Below are positions 43,478-50,680 of a stretch of 64,000 bases of DNA, piece by piece (position 1 is the stretch's first letter; every line of letters starts with the position of its first letter). The position numbers and the translations under genes were made by a program. The stretch lies in NCBI GenBank assembly GCA_003934925.1, contig JQIX01000046.1:1-64000 (forward strand), read 5' to 3'. The notes beneath the pieces were generated by a model. That model saw only the letters and a program-made list of their open reading frames with translations, did no database searches and was not told where the DNA came from. The DNA is from Epsilonproteobacteria bacterium (ex Lamellibrachia satsuma) (GTDB lineage Bacteria; Campylobacterota; Campylobacteria; Campylobacterales; Sulfurovaceae).

Positions 43478-44395
43478 TCATAAAATGTGCCATGATAAAT
43501 GCCTATAACCTTCTTCAATACTCTTTACTTTACCCGCTAAAAATAAAATAACTCCGGCATTAAGTTGTGCAAGCTTTAAAAACGTTTCACTTGGATTTTG
43601 TAGAAGTTCTAAAGAAGTCTCCAGTGAGATAGGCACTGTAGATTTCTTGTAATGAATGCCAAAATCTTTGGGATCAACCTTTATCTCTGTTACTTCATTG
43701 TTTTCAACAATGGTAATGGCACATTTTGAAAATATTTCCGGGGTACCTTCGTTTCCTTTGATGATAATAAGCTTTTGATATCGGTCTTTAAAAAGTGCAA
43801 TGTATTTTTCTACAAAAGGTTTATGAAAAGCTCCGATGATAGCAGTGTCACTTTGTGTGATGTTCAACAGTTTTTCTATAGTATTGAAAGAAGATCGCAG
43901 CCCAAGTTTTCTACGAATTTCACTGAACTTATGAAGTTCCGGGAAATAGGTGGCTCTGTCATAAAAATGTACATTGCCGGTTAAAGATGTATTGTCACAT
44001 ACTTCTTTAAGTGTTGTACCGCCTTTGGCGGGTTGAAGCAAATCTCCATGCAGTGAAAGGTGAAGGTTGAACTTTTGCAGATACTTTGCTGTCAGTGGAA
44101 AAATATATGGATTTTTTACTTTACCGTCATAGGGGTAGCCAAACTCTATGGAGTTCTTAAGGGGTTCTTGTTTGACAAACTCATCAAAAACTTCTATGGC
44201 TCCTGAAAATTCATCTATACTTTCACCTTTAACGCGCCAGCCTAAAAGAAATGCACCTGCCTGTTCAGCACACACTTTTTTTTCCAAGAGAGCCCGAATA
44301 ACAATCTTCATTTCCTCTTTTGCAAGATCACGATTACGTTTTGGACCTGTGCCGACACACTTGAGATAGGGCAGAAACTCTTCTGTTGTCATCAT
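43478..44395 (-). CDS. TrpD2/YbiB-like glycosyl transferase-fold protein
   Basis: A 305-aa protein of the anthranilate phosphoribosyltransferase fold. The N-terminal helical part (AGAFLLGWRVKGESIDEFSGA) is followed by a core in which the classical PRPP loop is altered (SLHGDLLQPAKGGT). TrpD2/YbiB proteins are known to bind nucleic acid and not to be true TrpD. It begins directly after the nrdB stop, so the two share an operon that starts at a DNR-type operator. Confidence 0.8.
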   Translation of the reverse strand: MMTTEEFLPYLKCVGTGPKRNRDLAKEEMKIVIRALLEKKVCAEQAGAFLLGWRVKGESIDEFSGAIEVFDEFVKQEPLKNSIEFGYPYDGKVKNPYIFPLTAKYLQKFNLHLSLHGDLLQPAKGGTTLKEVCDNTSLTGNVHFYDRATYFPELHKFSEIRRKLGLRSSFNTIEKLLNITQSDTAIIGAFHKPFVEKYIALFKDRYQKLIIIKGNEGTPEIFSKCAITIVENNEVTEIKVDPKDFGIHYKKSTVPISLETSLELLQNPSETFLKLAQLNAGVILFLAGKVKSIEEGYRHLSWHIL

Positions 44396-45409
44396 TTAAA
44401 AATCATTGAGGTCAATACTGGATTTTGCATAATTGGAAACATTGCTCTCAAAGAAATTGCTTTTGACTTCGTTCATTTCCAAATGTTTGGTTACCAGTTT
44501 TTGCAAATAAGTGGTACCGCTCTGTTCAAAAATAGGATCAAGTCCTATTTTTGTAAGTCTGTCGTTGGCATAATTGTAAACGGTCTGTTCCATCAGTTCA
44601 GGTGTCGTACCCATGATCGGGAACTGATCGAGCAGATACTTTCCATATTCAAGTTCTATCTTAACGGCATCTTCTATCATCGTATAGGCAGCATCTATGG
44701 TACTTGTTTGGATTGTATTTTCTTTCTGGATGGTCTTGAAGATATTGGCAAAGAGAGGCAAATGGGTATTGAGCTCATCTCTGGCAATGAATTTGATCAT
44801 ATCTCTGGCTCCGGGTACTTTGTCTCCAAGCAGATAGATGTAAGAAAAACCTAAAAGAAAGTAGATACCTTCCAGGTTGACACTTGCCATGGCACTCAGC
44901 AGCATTTTATCGACGGAGCCTCCGTCAATGTATTTTGCGAACTGCTCTGCTATTTGTTGATTCTTCCGATTAAGGGCAGCATCATACTTATAAAGATTAA
45001 AAACTTCTTCGGAGTTTCCACAGGCATCAAGTAAAACAGCATAACTTTTAGAGTGGTTCACCTCTTGCATAATTTGAAGAGAGAGTACCGATTTGACCAG
45101 ACGATTGTTCGCCAGTCGTCTAAAGTCGCTGAGGTACTCCTCCTGTGCCGAGTCATTGAAGCTTAGCTGTGCAAAGGTCATCTTATAGATGGACTGTTCA
45201 TTGTCGGTAAGTTGATCGAAATTCTTTTTTTCTGTACTGGTATTTACTTCTGAAGGAAACCATGTATTGGCATTCATCAGGTCATAAATATTGCTGTCCC
45301 ATCGGTATTTGGAACGGTTGAAATCTACAAATCCCGTTGGGGAACCGCCAAAGATCTTTTCATCAAGTATCTCTTCGCCATTTGGGTTATAGTAGTGTTT
45401 TACATCCAT
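44396..45409 (-). CDS. nrdB: class I ribonucleotide reductase beta subunit
   Basis: Ferritin-like radical subunit of aerobic ribonucleotide reductase, 337 aa. The metal and radical residues are in order: D in FNDSAQEE, EVNHSKSY (Glu, His and the radical Tyr), E in SVNLEGIY, and ARDELNTH (Glu and His). The tyrosine argues for class Ia/b. The alpha subunit is not in the window. The operator at 45522 and -10 at 45494-45499 precede it, which is unusual for an aerobic enzyme. Confidence 0.93.
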   Translation of the reverse strand: MDVKHYYNPNGEEILDEKIFGGSPTGFVDFNRSKYRWDSNIYDLMNANTWFPSEVNTSTEKKNFDQLTDNEQSIYKMTFAQLSFNDSAQEEYLSDFRRLANNRLVKSVLSLQIMQEVNHSKSYAVLLDACGNSEEVFNLYKYDAALNRKNQQIAEQFAKYIDGGSVDKMLLSAMASVNLEGIYFLLGFSYIYLLGDKVPGARDMIKFIARDELNTHLPLFANIFKTIQKENTIQTSTIDAAYTMIEDAVKIELEYGKYLLDQFPIMGTTPELMEQTVYNYANDRLTKIGLDPIFEQSGTTYLQKLVTKHLEMNEVKSNFFESNVSNYAKSSIDLNDF

Positions 45410-45493
45410 AATATTCTCCTGAAGTATGATTGAATTGTCTTATTACCCATGTATCATTGAATAATGAGAAGATTCTAATAAATTAAGTATATT

Positions 45494-45535
45494 ATTCTAT
45501 CTTTTTGTCAATTTAAATCACTTGATAAATGTCAA
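45494..45535 (-). promoter_or_regulatory. nrdB promoter with FNR/DNR-type operator
   Basis: TTGAT-AAAT-GTCAA at 45522-45535. On the reverse strand a TAGAAT at 45494-45499 lies 22 nt from it. The spacing matches the other sites of the window. Confidence 0.7.
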
Positions 45536-45538
45536 TGT

Positions 45539-45580
45539 TTGATACTTATCAAGACAAAAGTCATGGGTTTTGATTATACT
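45539..45580 (+). promoter_or_regulatory. gap promoter with FNR/DNR-type operator
   Basis: A perfect TTGAT-ACTT-ATCAA at 45539-45552 is followed after 22 nt by TATACT (45575-45580). It is back to back with the nrdB site, 17 nt centre to centre. Confidence 0.8.
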
Positions 45581-45587
45581 GTTAACT

Positions 45588-45671
45588 ATGAAAAATAATC
45601 AAAAAGCCATTCTTATAATAGTAGATAAAAAGAGGATGGGTAGAGGGCGAGAGCTTGTTATGCTTTATTAA
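45588..45671 (+). CDS. possible 27-codon leader ORF before gap
   Basis: ATG at 45588 opens a frame of 27 codons with a basic product (MKNNQKAILIIVDKKRMGR...), ending in TAA at 45669-45671. The predicted transcript start (about 45587) lies directly at its ATG, so it would be leaderless. The gap gene has no ribosome site of its own and starts 0-9 nt later, so translational coupling is possible. Confidence 0.35.
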   Translation: MKNNQKAILIIVDKKRMGRGRELVMLY

Positions 45672-45680
45672 GTGTGCAGA

Positions 45681-46673
45681 ATGATACGAGTTTTCATTAA
45701 TGGATTTGGACGTATCGGAAGATGTGCCGCACGGATCATGCTTGAAGATAACAGGTTTGAACTTGTAGGTATCAATGATCTTTACAGTTATGAACAGATG
45801 GCATATCTTTTAAAGTATGACTCCATTTACCCAACATTGTCTTATAAGATAGAAGTAGAAAATGATACACTTTTTATTGATGAGAAAGAAGTAAAACTTT
45901 TTTCTGAACCAAACCCTGAAAAGATGGATATAGGATCACTTAATGTAGATGTGCTGCTACAATGCAGCGGAATGTTTTTAACGGTGGAGTCTAATATACC
46001 TTTGATCAAAAATGGAGCAAAAAAAGTGATCGTCTCTGCACCTGCATCTGATAACATGCCAACTTATATTTACGGGGTGAACCATAAAAGTTATAAAAGG
46101 CAATCCATTATCTCAAACTCCAGTTGTTCTGCCAATGCTATAGTTCCACTATTTCAAATAGTAGATAAACACTTTGGGATCGATAGTGCTATGATGAATA
46201 TGTATCACAGTTATACGAGCTATCAAAACCTGCTTGATAATAAACACTACTCCAAAGATATACGCAGAACACGTTCTGCCACACAAAACATTATTCCTCT
46301 TATGAGCAGTGCAGCTGAAGCAACAGCGTATTTCTTTCCGCAGCTAAAAGAGAAGCTCTATGCAAAAAGTATAAGAGTTCCTATACCAAGTACAACACTG
46401 TATGAGCTTCATATAAACCTGAAGAACACAATAACTGCCGATGAGGTAAATCAAAAATTCATAAAAGAGATAAAAAGTAACTATAACAAGATACTCGATA
46501 CCGTAATGTTACCCGGTACTTCAGATGAGTATGTACAAAATTCCCACAGTGCTGTAGTGAACCTCTCTTTGACTGCTGTGGTTGGGGATGATCTTCTCAG
46601 AATATCGGCTTGGCAGGATAATGAATATGGGTATGCAAAAAGACTGGTTGATATGGCAAAGCATATAGCATAA
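45681..46673 (+). CDS. gap: divergent glyceraldehyde-3-phosphate dehydrogenase
   Basis: GAPDH-fold protein of 330 aa with the NAD motif INGFGRIGRCAARIML at the start. The catalytic cysteine is in SNSSCSANA and the catalytic histidine in MYHSYTSYQ. The usual CTTNC loop is CSANA, so the second cysteine is absent. The ending DNEYGYAKRLVDM is normal. It is probably a second, stress- or anaerobiosis-linked isoform, since its promoter carries a DNR-type site. A GTG at 45672 is an alternative start. Confidence 0.85.
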   Translation: MIRVFINGFGRIGRCAARIMLEDNRFELVGINDLYSYEQMAYLLKYDSIYPTLSYKIEVENDTLFIDEKEVKLFSEPNPEKMDIGSLNVDVLLQCSGMFLTVESNIPLIKNGAKKVIVSAPASDNMPTYIYGVNHKSYKRQSIISNSSCSANAIVPLFQIVDKHFGIDSAMMNMYHSYTSYQNLLDNKHYSKDIRRTRSATQNIIPLMSSAAEATAYFFPQLKEKLYAKSIRVPIPSTTLYELHINLKNTITADEVNQKFIKEIKSNYNKILDTVMLPGTSDEYVQNSHSAVVNLSLTAVVGDDLLRISAWQDNEYGYAKRLVDMAKHIA

Positions 46674-46689
46674 TATTTAAATAATTTTA

Positions 46690-46789
46690 TTGACTTCAAT
46701 CAAAAAGTAATCATGAAATATGTCGAAAAGAATATTTTTTAAATCTATTGACAGTTGTCAAAGAATATAAGAACGGTTTTTCCTATAAT
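46690..46789 (+). promoter_or_regulatory. nrdD promoter with two FNR/DNR-type operators
   Basis: A proximal, perfect TTGAC-AGTT-GTCAA at 46748-46761 is followed after 22 nt by TATAAT (46784-46789). A distal TTGAC-TTCA-ATCAA lies at 46690-46703, 58 nt upstream of the first. Confidence 0.8.
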
Positions 46790-46817
46790 ACTGAATGGCT
46801 AAGTACAGGAGACATAT

Positions 46818-48914
46818 ATGATAAAAACAATTATAAAAAGAGAGGGATCTTCTCAGAAGTTTGTACCTTTTAAGATCGAGGATGCGATCAAAAAAGCATT
46901 TGAAAGTGAAGTGAAAGCTTATGATAAGCATGTCTTTGCGGAATTAATGGATATGATTAAGGATAGAGATGAGATCTCTGTTGAAGAAGTTCAGGATATC
47001 ATAGAGAAAGTACTTTATGAACATGGGCATTTTGAAGTGATGAAGTCATTTATGCTCTACCGACATATGCATAAGATCCAAAGAGAACAGATTCTGGGAT
47101 TGGATGAAGATACGACTTATATCAATTCCACACAAACCATCAAAGAATATATCGATAAATCAGACTGGAGGATCAATGCCAATTCCAATACAGGCTACTC
47201 CAATGCCGGACTTGTCAATAATACGGCAGGTAAGGTGATCGCCAATTTTTGGCTGGATACGATCTACTCCAAAGAAGAAGGGTATGCACACAGGGATGGA
47301 GATTATCATATCCATGATCTGGATTGTCTGACCGGATACTGTGCAGGGTGGAGCTTGAGAGTGCTTTTGGATGAGGGGTTTAACGGTGTAAGAGGCAGGG
47401 TAGAGAGCAGAGCCCCCTCTCACTTTAGAGAAGCATTGGGACAGATGGCAAATTTTCTGGGTATTCTACAGAGTGAATGGGCCGGAGCACAGGCGTTTTC
47501 TTCCTTTGATACCTATCTTGCACCTTATGTATTCAAGGACAGGCTTACCTATGATGAGATCAAAAAAGCCATAAAAAGCTTTGTGTATAACCTCAATGTC
47601 CCGGCACGATGGGGACAGAGTCCTTTTACCAATATTACCATAGACTGGACGGTCCCGGCTGACCTGAAAGATCAAATACCGACAAGAAATCAAAATCATC
47701 TCTTTCATGGATTGGATGATGAAGCTTTATTGGAAAAGGCCCAAGAGAGAGGAGAAGGTATCAAATCTCTGGAGAGTATGACTTATAGCTATTTTCAGCC
47801 CGAAATGAATCTTATCAATAAAGCTTATTATGAAGTAATGACTGAAGGTGACAAGAGTGGACAGCCTTTTACTTTTCCTATACCTACAGTCAATATCACT
47901 GAAGATTTTGACTGGTATGGAGAAAATACCGATATCCTCTTTGAAAATACGGCAAAGATAGGATCTTCCTATTTTCAAAACTTTATAGGCAGTCAGTATG
48001 TGAGAAATGAAGAAGGTGAACTGATACCCAATGAAGAGGCATATAAACCCGGGCATGTACGAAGTATGTGCTGCAGATTGCAACTTGATCTTCGTGAACT
48101 TCTCAAAAGAGGAGGAGGCCTGTTCGGAAGTGCTGAAATGACGGGGAGTATTGGTGTTGTGACCATCAATATGGCAAGACTGGGATATCTCTATGCAGGG
48201 GATGAAGAGAAACTTTTTGCAAAGCTCAGCAAACTGATGGAGTATGCCTACTCGACACTTGAGAAAAAAAGGATGTTCATCCAAGAGATGTATGATAGAG
48301 GGCTTTATCCCTATACGGCAAGATATCTTCCCGGATTCAATAACCATTTCTCTACTATCGGTGTCAATGGAATGAATGAGATGATACGAAACTTTTCTGA
48401 TGACAAGCATACGATAGCCGATAGCTTTGGAGAAGAGATGGTTATGAGGATCCTGGATTTTATGAGAGATCAGCTCAAAGAATTCCAGGAACGATCGGGA
48501 AATCTTTATAACCTAGAAGCGACACCGGCAGAAGGTACGACCTACCGATTTGCCAGAGAAGACATGAAAAGGTATCCGGATATTATTCAGGCTGGGACCA
48601 AAGAGAATAACTACTATACCAACTCTTCCCAGATCCCTGTATTTTATACGGATGATCCTTTTGAAGCATTGATGCTGCAAGATGACCTGCAGTGCAAATA
48701 TACAGGCGGAACCGTATTACATCTTTATATGAGAGAGAAGATCAGCTCCCCGGAAGCAGCCAGAAAACTGGTGAAAAATGTCATCAGCAACTTCAGACTG
48801 CCGTATATTACCGTAACACCGACTTTTTCGATCTGTGAAAAGCACGGTTATCTCTCCGGGGAATATGAGTATTGCCCTAAATGTGATGAAGAGATATTAC
48901 AGAAGGCAAGCTGA
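46818..48914 (+). CDS. nrdD: class III anaerobic ribonucleotide reductase, catalytic part lacking the glycyl-radical segment
   Basis: Oxygen-sensitive reductase of 698 aa. An ATP-cone occupies about residues 1-90. Active-site cysteines lie in GYCAGWSL and RSMCCRLQL. The C-terminal zinc site (SICEKHG and YCPKCDEE) is the last element and the frame stops eight residues later. The glycyl-radical loop that should follow is missing here and is encoded separately at 49243. It shares one base with the next gene (TGATG). Confidence 0.92.
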   Translation: MIKTIIKREGSSQKFVPFKIEDAIKKAFESEVKAYDKHVFAELMDMIKDRDEISVEEVQDIIEKVLYEHGHFEVMKSFMLYRHMHKIQREQILGLDEDTTYINSTQTIKEYIDKSDWRINANSNTGYSNAGLVNNTAGKVIANFWLDTIYSKEEGYAHRDGDYHIHDLDCLTGYCAGWSLRVLLDEGFNGVRGRVESRAPSHFREALGQMANFLGILQSEWAGAQAFSSFDTYLAPYVFKDRLTYDEIKKAIKSFVYNLNVPARWGQSPFTNITIDWTVPADLKDQIPTRNQNHLFHGLDDEALLEKAQERGEGIKSLESMTYSYFQPEMNLINKAYYEVMTEGDKSGQPFTFPIPTVNITEDFDWYGENTDILFENTAKIGSSYFQNFIGSQYVRNEEGELIPNEEAYKPGHVRSMCCRLQLDLRELLKRGGGLFGSAEMTGSIGVVTINMARLGYLYAGDEEKLFAKLSKLMEYAYSTLEKKRMFIQEMYDRGLYPYTARYLPGFNNHFSTIGVNGMNEMIRNFSDDKHTIADSFGEEMVMRILDFMRDQLKEFQERSGNLYNLEATPAEGTTYRFAREDMKRYPDIIQAGTKENNYYTNSSQIPVFYTDDPFEALMLQDDLQCKYTGGTVLHLYMREKISSPEAARKLVKNVISNFRLPYITVTPTFSICEKHGYLSGEYEYCPKCDEEILQKAS

Positions 48915-49246
48915 TGATCAGTGCAGGTGAAGGACGGTATAGTGTCAGATTGACGTCTTATAAGATAGGTAACGATAGGCTTGTTATTATCACAGGTGGA
49001 GAGGAGGAACATATCGGTTCAGCAACATTGATCGAAGCCAAAGGTCGCTTGCAGACCATAAGCAAGAAAGGGCATAAAGATCATGTCATCTCAGAGAGAA
49101 TGGCAAACATGATTTATAATACAATGGGCGAGGATCTGTTGGTGATTTGCGGTATACATATAGATAATGCCAGCAAAGAGGAGATAGATATTTTAGTTAA
49201 TAATGCACAGACATGTGTAAATATTTTTTTAAAGGATAAAAAATGA
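48914..49246 (+). CDS. unknown protein between nrdD and its glycyl-radical ORF
   Basis: A 110-aa cytosolic protein, starts on the last base of the nrdD stop. It has a compact alpha/beta look, with ITGGEEEHIGSATLIEAKGR near residues 26-46. The pattern reminds me of LpdD-like chaperones of prenyl-FMN enzymes, but that is a weak recollection. The placement inside a split ribonucleotide reductase suggests a role in its assembly or protection. The next ORF overlaps its end by 4 nt. Confidence 0.7.
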   Translation: MISAGEGRYSVRLTSYKIGNDRLVIITGGEEEHIGSATLIEAKGRLQTISKKGHKDHVISERMANMIYNTMGEDLLVICGIHIDNASKEEIDILVNNAQTCVNIFLKDKK

Positions 49247-49416
49247 ATCAAAATGAAATACTGGAAAAGTCAAAAGAAAAAAGAACAAAATGCATTGTTT
49301 ATACGAGGGTAATGGGTTACCATAGACCGGTTGAAAGTTTTAATATCGGTAAAAAAGGTGAGCACAAGGAGAGAAAGTTTTTTCTTGAAAAAGCATCACA
49401 AAACAATGCCGCTTAA
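49243..49416 (+). CDS. separate glycyl-radical subunit of the class III ribonucleotide reductase
   Basis: A 57-aa ORF not easily seen because of its size. AAAGGA precedes its ATG. The core TRVMGYHRP (residues 21-29) followed by FNIGKKGEHKER is the glycyl-radical signature of NrdD, with G25 the expected radical carrier. The 698-aa NrdD lacks this part. The ATGA overlap with the unknown gene and the 11-nt overlap with nrdG place all four in one operon. I infer that it docks onto NrdD and is activated by NrdG. Confidence 0.8.
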   Translation: MNQNEILEKSKEKRTKCIVYTRVMGYHRPVESFNIGKKGEHKERKFFLEKASQNNAA

Positions 49417-50083
49417 ACCACTTTATGACATTACACCTTTTACAGTTCTAGACTACCCTGATCATCTGGCAGCCATTTTTTGGTTTGCCAAGTGCAATAT
49501 GCGCTGTGTCTATTGCTACAACAAAGATATTGTATTTGGGGAAGGGAAGACTACTGAAGAGGAAGCCTTGGCATTTTTGCAAAGCAGAATAGGCCTTCTT
49601 GAAGCAGTGGTTCTCTCCGGGGGTGAAGCTACACTTTATAGTGGTTTAGAAGATTTTTGTAAAAAGGTCAAACAGTTAAAATTCAAGATCAAGCTGGATA
49701 CCAATGGGTTAAACCCCGGAATGATCAAAGTATTGGTAGAAAACGGACTGGTGGATTATATTGCGCTTGATTATAAAGCCCCCAAAGAGAAGTATTATGA
49801 AATAACAAAAGATAAACATTTTGACCGTTTTTCCAAGACACTGAATTTTTTAATACAAAAACAGTTTCCCTTTGAAGTAAGAACAACGGTTCACAGTGAT
49901 CTGTTAAGAGTGGAAGAAATCAACAGGATCATTAAAGATCTGCTCAAAAGAGGATATAGTGGCACGTATTATCTGCAACCGTTTGTCTTTTCAGAAAATA
50001 CCATAGGAAAAGTTAAAGAAGAAAAAATCCTTTTTGACCTATCACAGCTTTCTCATGAATTGAAAGTAGTTTGGAGAAAATAA
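49406..50083 (+). CDS. nrdG: anaerobic ribonucleotide reductase-activating protein NrdG
   Basis: Radical SAM activase of 225 aa that makes the glycyl radical. The cluster cysteines are C30, C34 and C37 (CNMRCVYC), and SGGEATLY is the GGE motif. The chosen ATG at 49406 lies inside the end of the glycyl-radical ORF. The longer frame from 49331 begins with 25 residues unlike the family. In the neighbouring genomes I know, NrdG forms are of this length. Confidence 0.9.
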   Translation: MPLKPLYDITPFTVLDYPDHLAAIFWFAKCNMRCVYCYNKDIVFGEGKTTEEEALAFLQSRIGLLEAVVLSGGEATLYSGLEDFCKKVKQLKFKIKLDTNGLNPGMIKVLVENGLVDYIALDYKAPKEKYYEITKDKHFDRFSKTLNFLIQKQFPFEVRTTVHSDLLRVEEINRIIKDLLKRGYSGTYYLQPFVFSENTIGKVKEEKILFDLSQLSHELKVVWRK

Positions 50084-50133
50084 TATAGAAAGCTTTTTCA
50101 ACCGATGGGGATTCCCAAGGGATTGATGAAGCA

Positions 50134-50472
50134 TTAACTCTTTTTCTTTATCATCCACTTTTTGAAAGGCTGCAAAGAACTGATATAGTCAGCCACATCT
50201 TTAAACTCTTGATCTTCAAGCGGGAGTGTCGGCATGGCATTTGCGCGGTATCCGAATTTTGTATAGTTGGAGTAAGGGTCTTTTGCGTATTGGGCGATCT
50301 CTTCTTTCTTTCTTGTATAAGAGACAATATTAAAATCAGGCCCCAGAGCTCTTCCCCCGTTAACCGTATGGCAAATAGCGCAATTCGCAGTATAGACTGC
50401 TTTTCCTCTTGCGACATCTGCCAATAGATTCGTACTTGTTAATAATGCTAGTAAAAGCGTTATCTGTTTCAT
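50134..50472 (-). CDS. periplasmic mono-heme cytochrome c
   Basis: A 112-aa protein with a signal peptide (cleavage near ADV, residue 19) and one heme site, CAICH near residue 32. The methionine ligand is probably in RANAMPTLPL. A sister lies at 53111 (KRNAMPAFTL), so both are NirC/NirM-like small cytochromes. They may donate to NirS or take part in d1 maturation. It is transcribed from the operator at 50559. Confidence 0.82.
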   Translation of the reverse strand: MKQITLLLALLTSTNLLADVARGKAVYTANCAICHTVNGGRALGPDFNIVSYTRKKEEIAQYAKDPYSNYTKFGYRANAMPTLPLEDQEFKDVADYISSLQPFKKWMIKKKS

Positions 50473-50499
50473 GAGGAATTCCTTATATTTTTAAATTGA

Positions 50500-50599
50500 G
50501 ATAAAATTACTCCTAATTAATTCTGGACGAAATATAACGGAAAAATATTAAACGTTTCTTGATGTACATCAAGAAATAGGATAAAATTACTCTTATTTA
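50500..50599. repeat. two copies of the GATAAAATTACTC motif around an operator
   Basis: GATAAAATTACTCCTAATTA at 50500-50519 and GATAAAATTACTCTTATTTA at 50580-50599 are spaced by 80 nt and flank the DNR-type site at 50559-50572. The right copy contains a possible -10 (TAAAAT) for the peroxidase gene. Confidence 0.5.
50531..50572 (-). promoter_or_regulatory. FNR/DNR-type operator between a cytochrome c gene and the peroxidase gene
   Basis: TTGAT-GTAC-ATCAA, a perfect palindrome at 50559-50572. On the reverse strand TATATT (50531-50536) is 22 nt away as a -10 for the cytochrome. The peroxidase side has no equally good -10 at that distance. Confidence 0.75.
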
Positions 50600-50680
50600 T
50601 AAAAATTCTTTTATTGTTAAAAATAATTGCAAATTTTTCTAAATTTCTATATACTGGAATGATAGATGAGGAGGTATATC

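Noticed and set aside
43478-44395. True anthranilate phosphoribosyltransferase (TrpD)
   Set aside because: The PRPP-binding loop is altered and the gene is linked to nrdB, not to trp genes. The TrpD2/YbiB type fits better.
46818-49416. NrdD interrupted by a simple frameshift or sequencing error
   Set aside because: The radical segment is 330 nt downstream, behind a full gene with overlapping start and stop codons, and has its own ribosome site. A single indel cannot join them.
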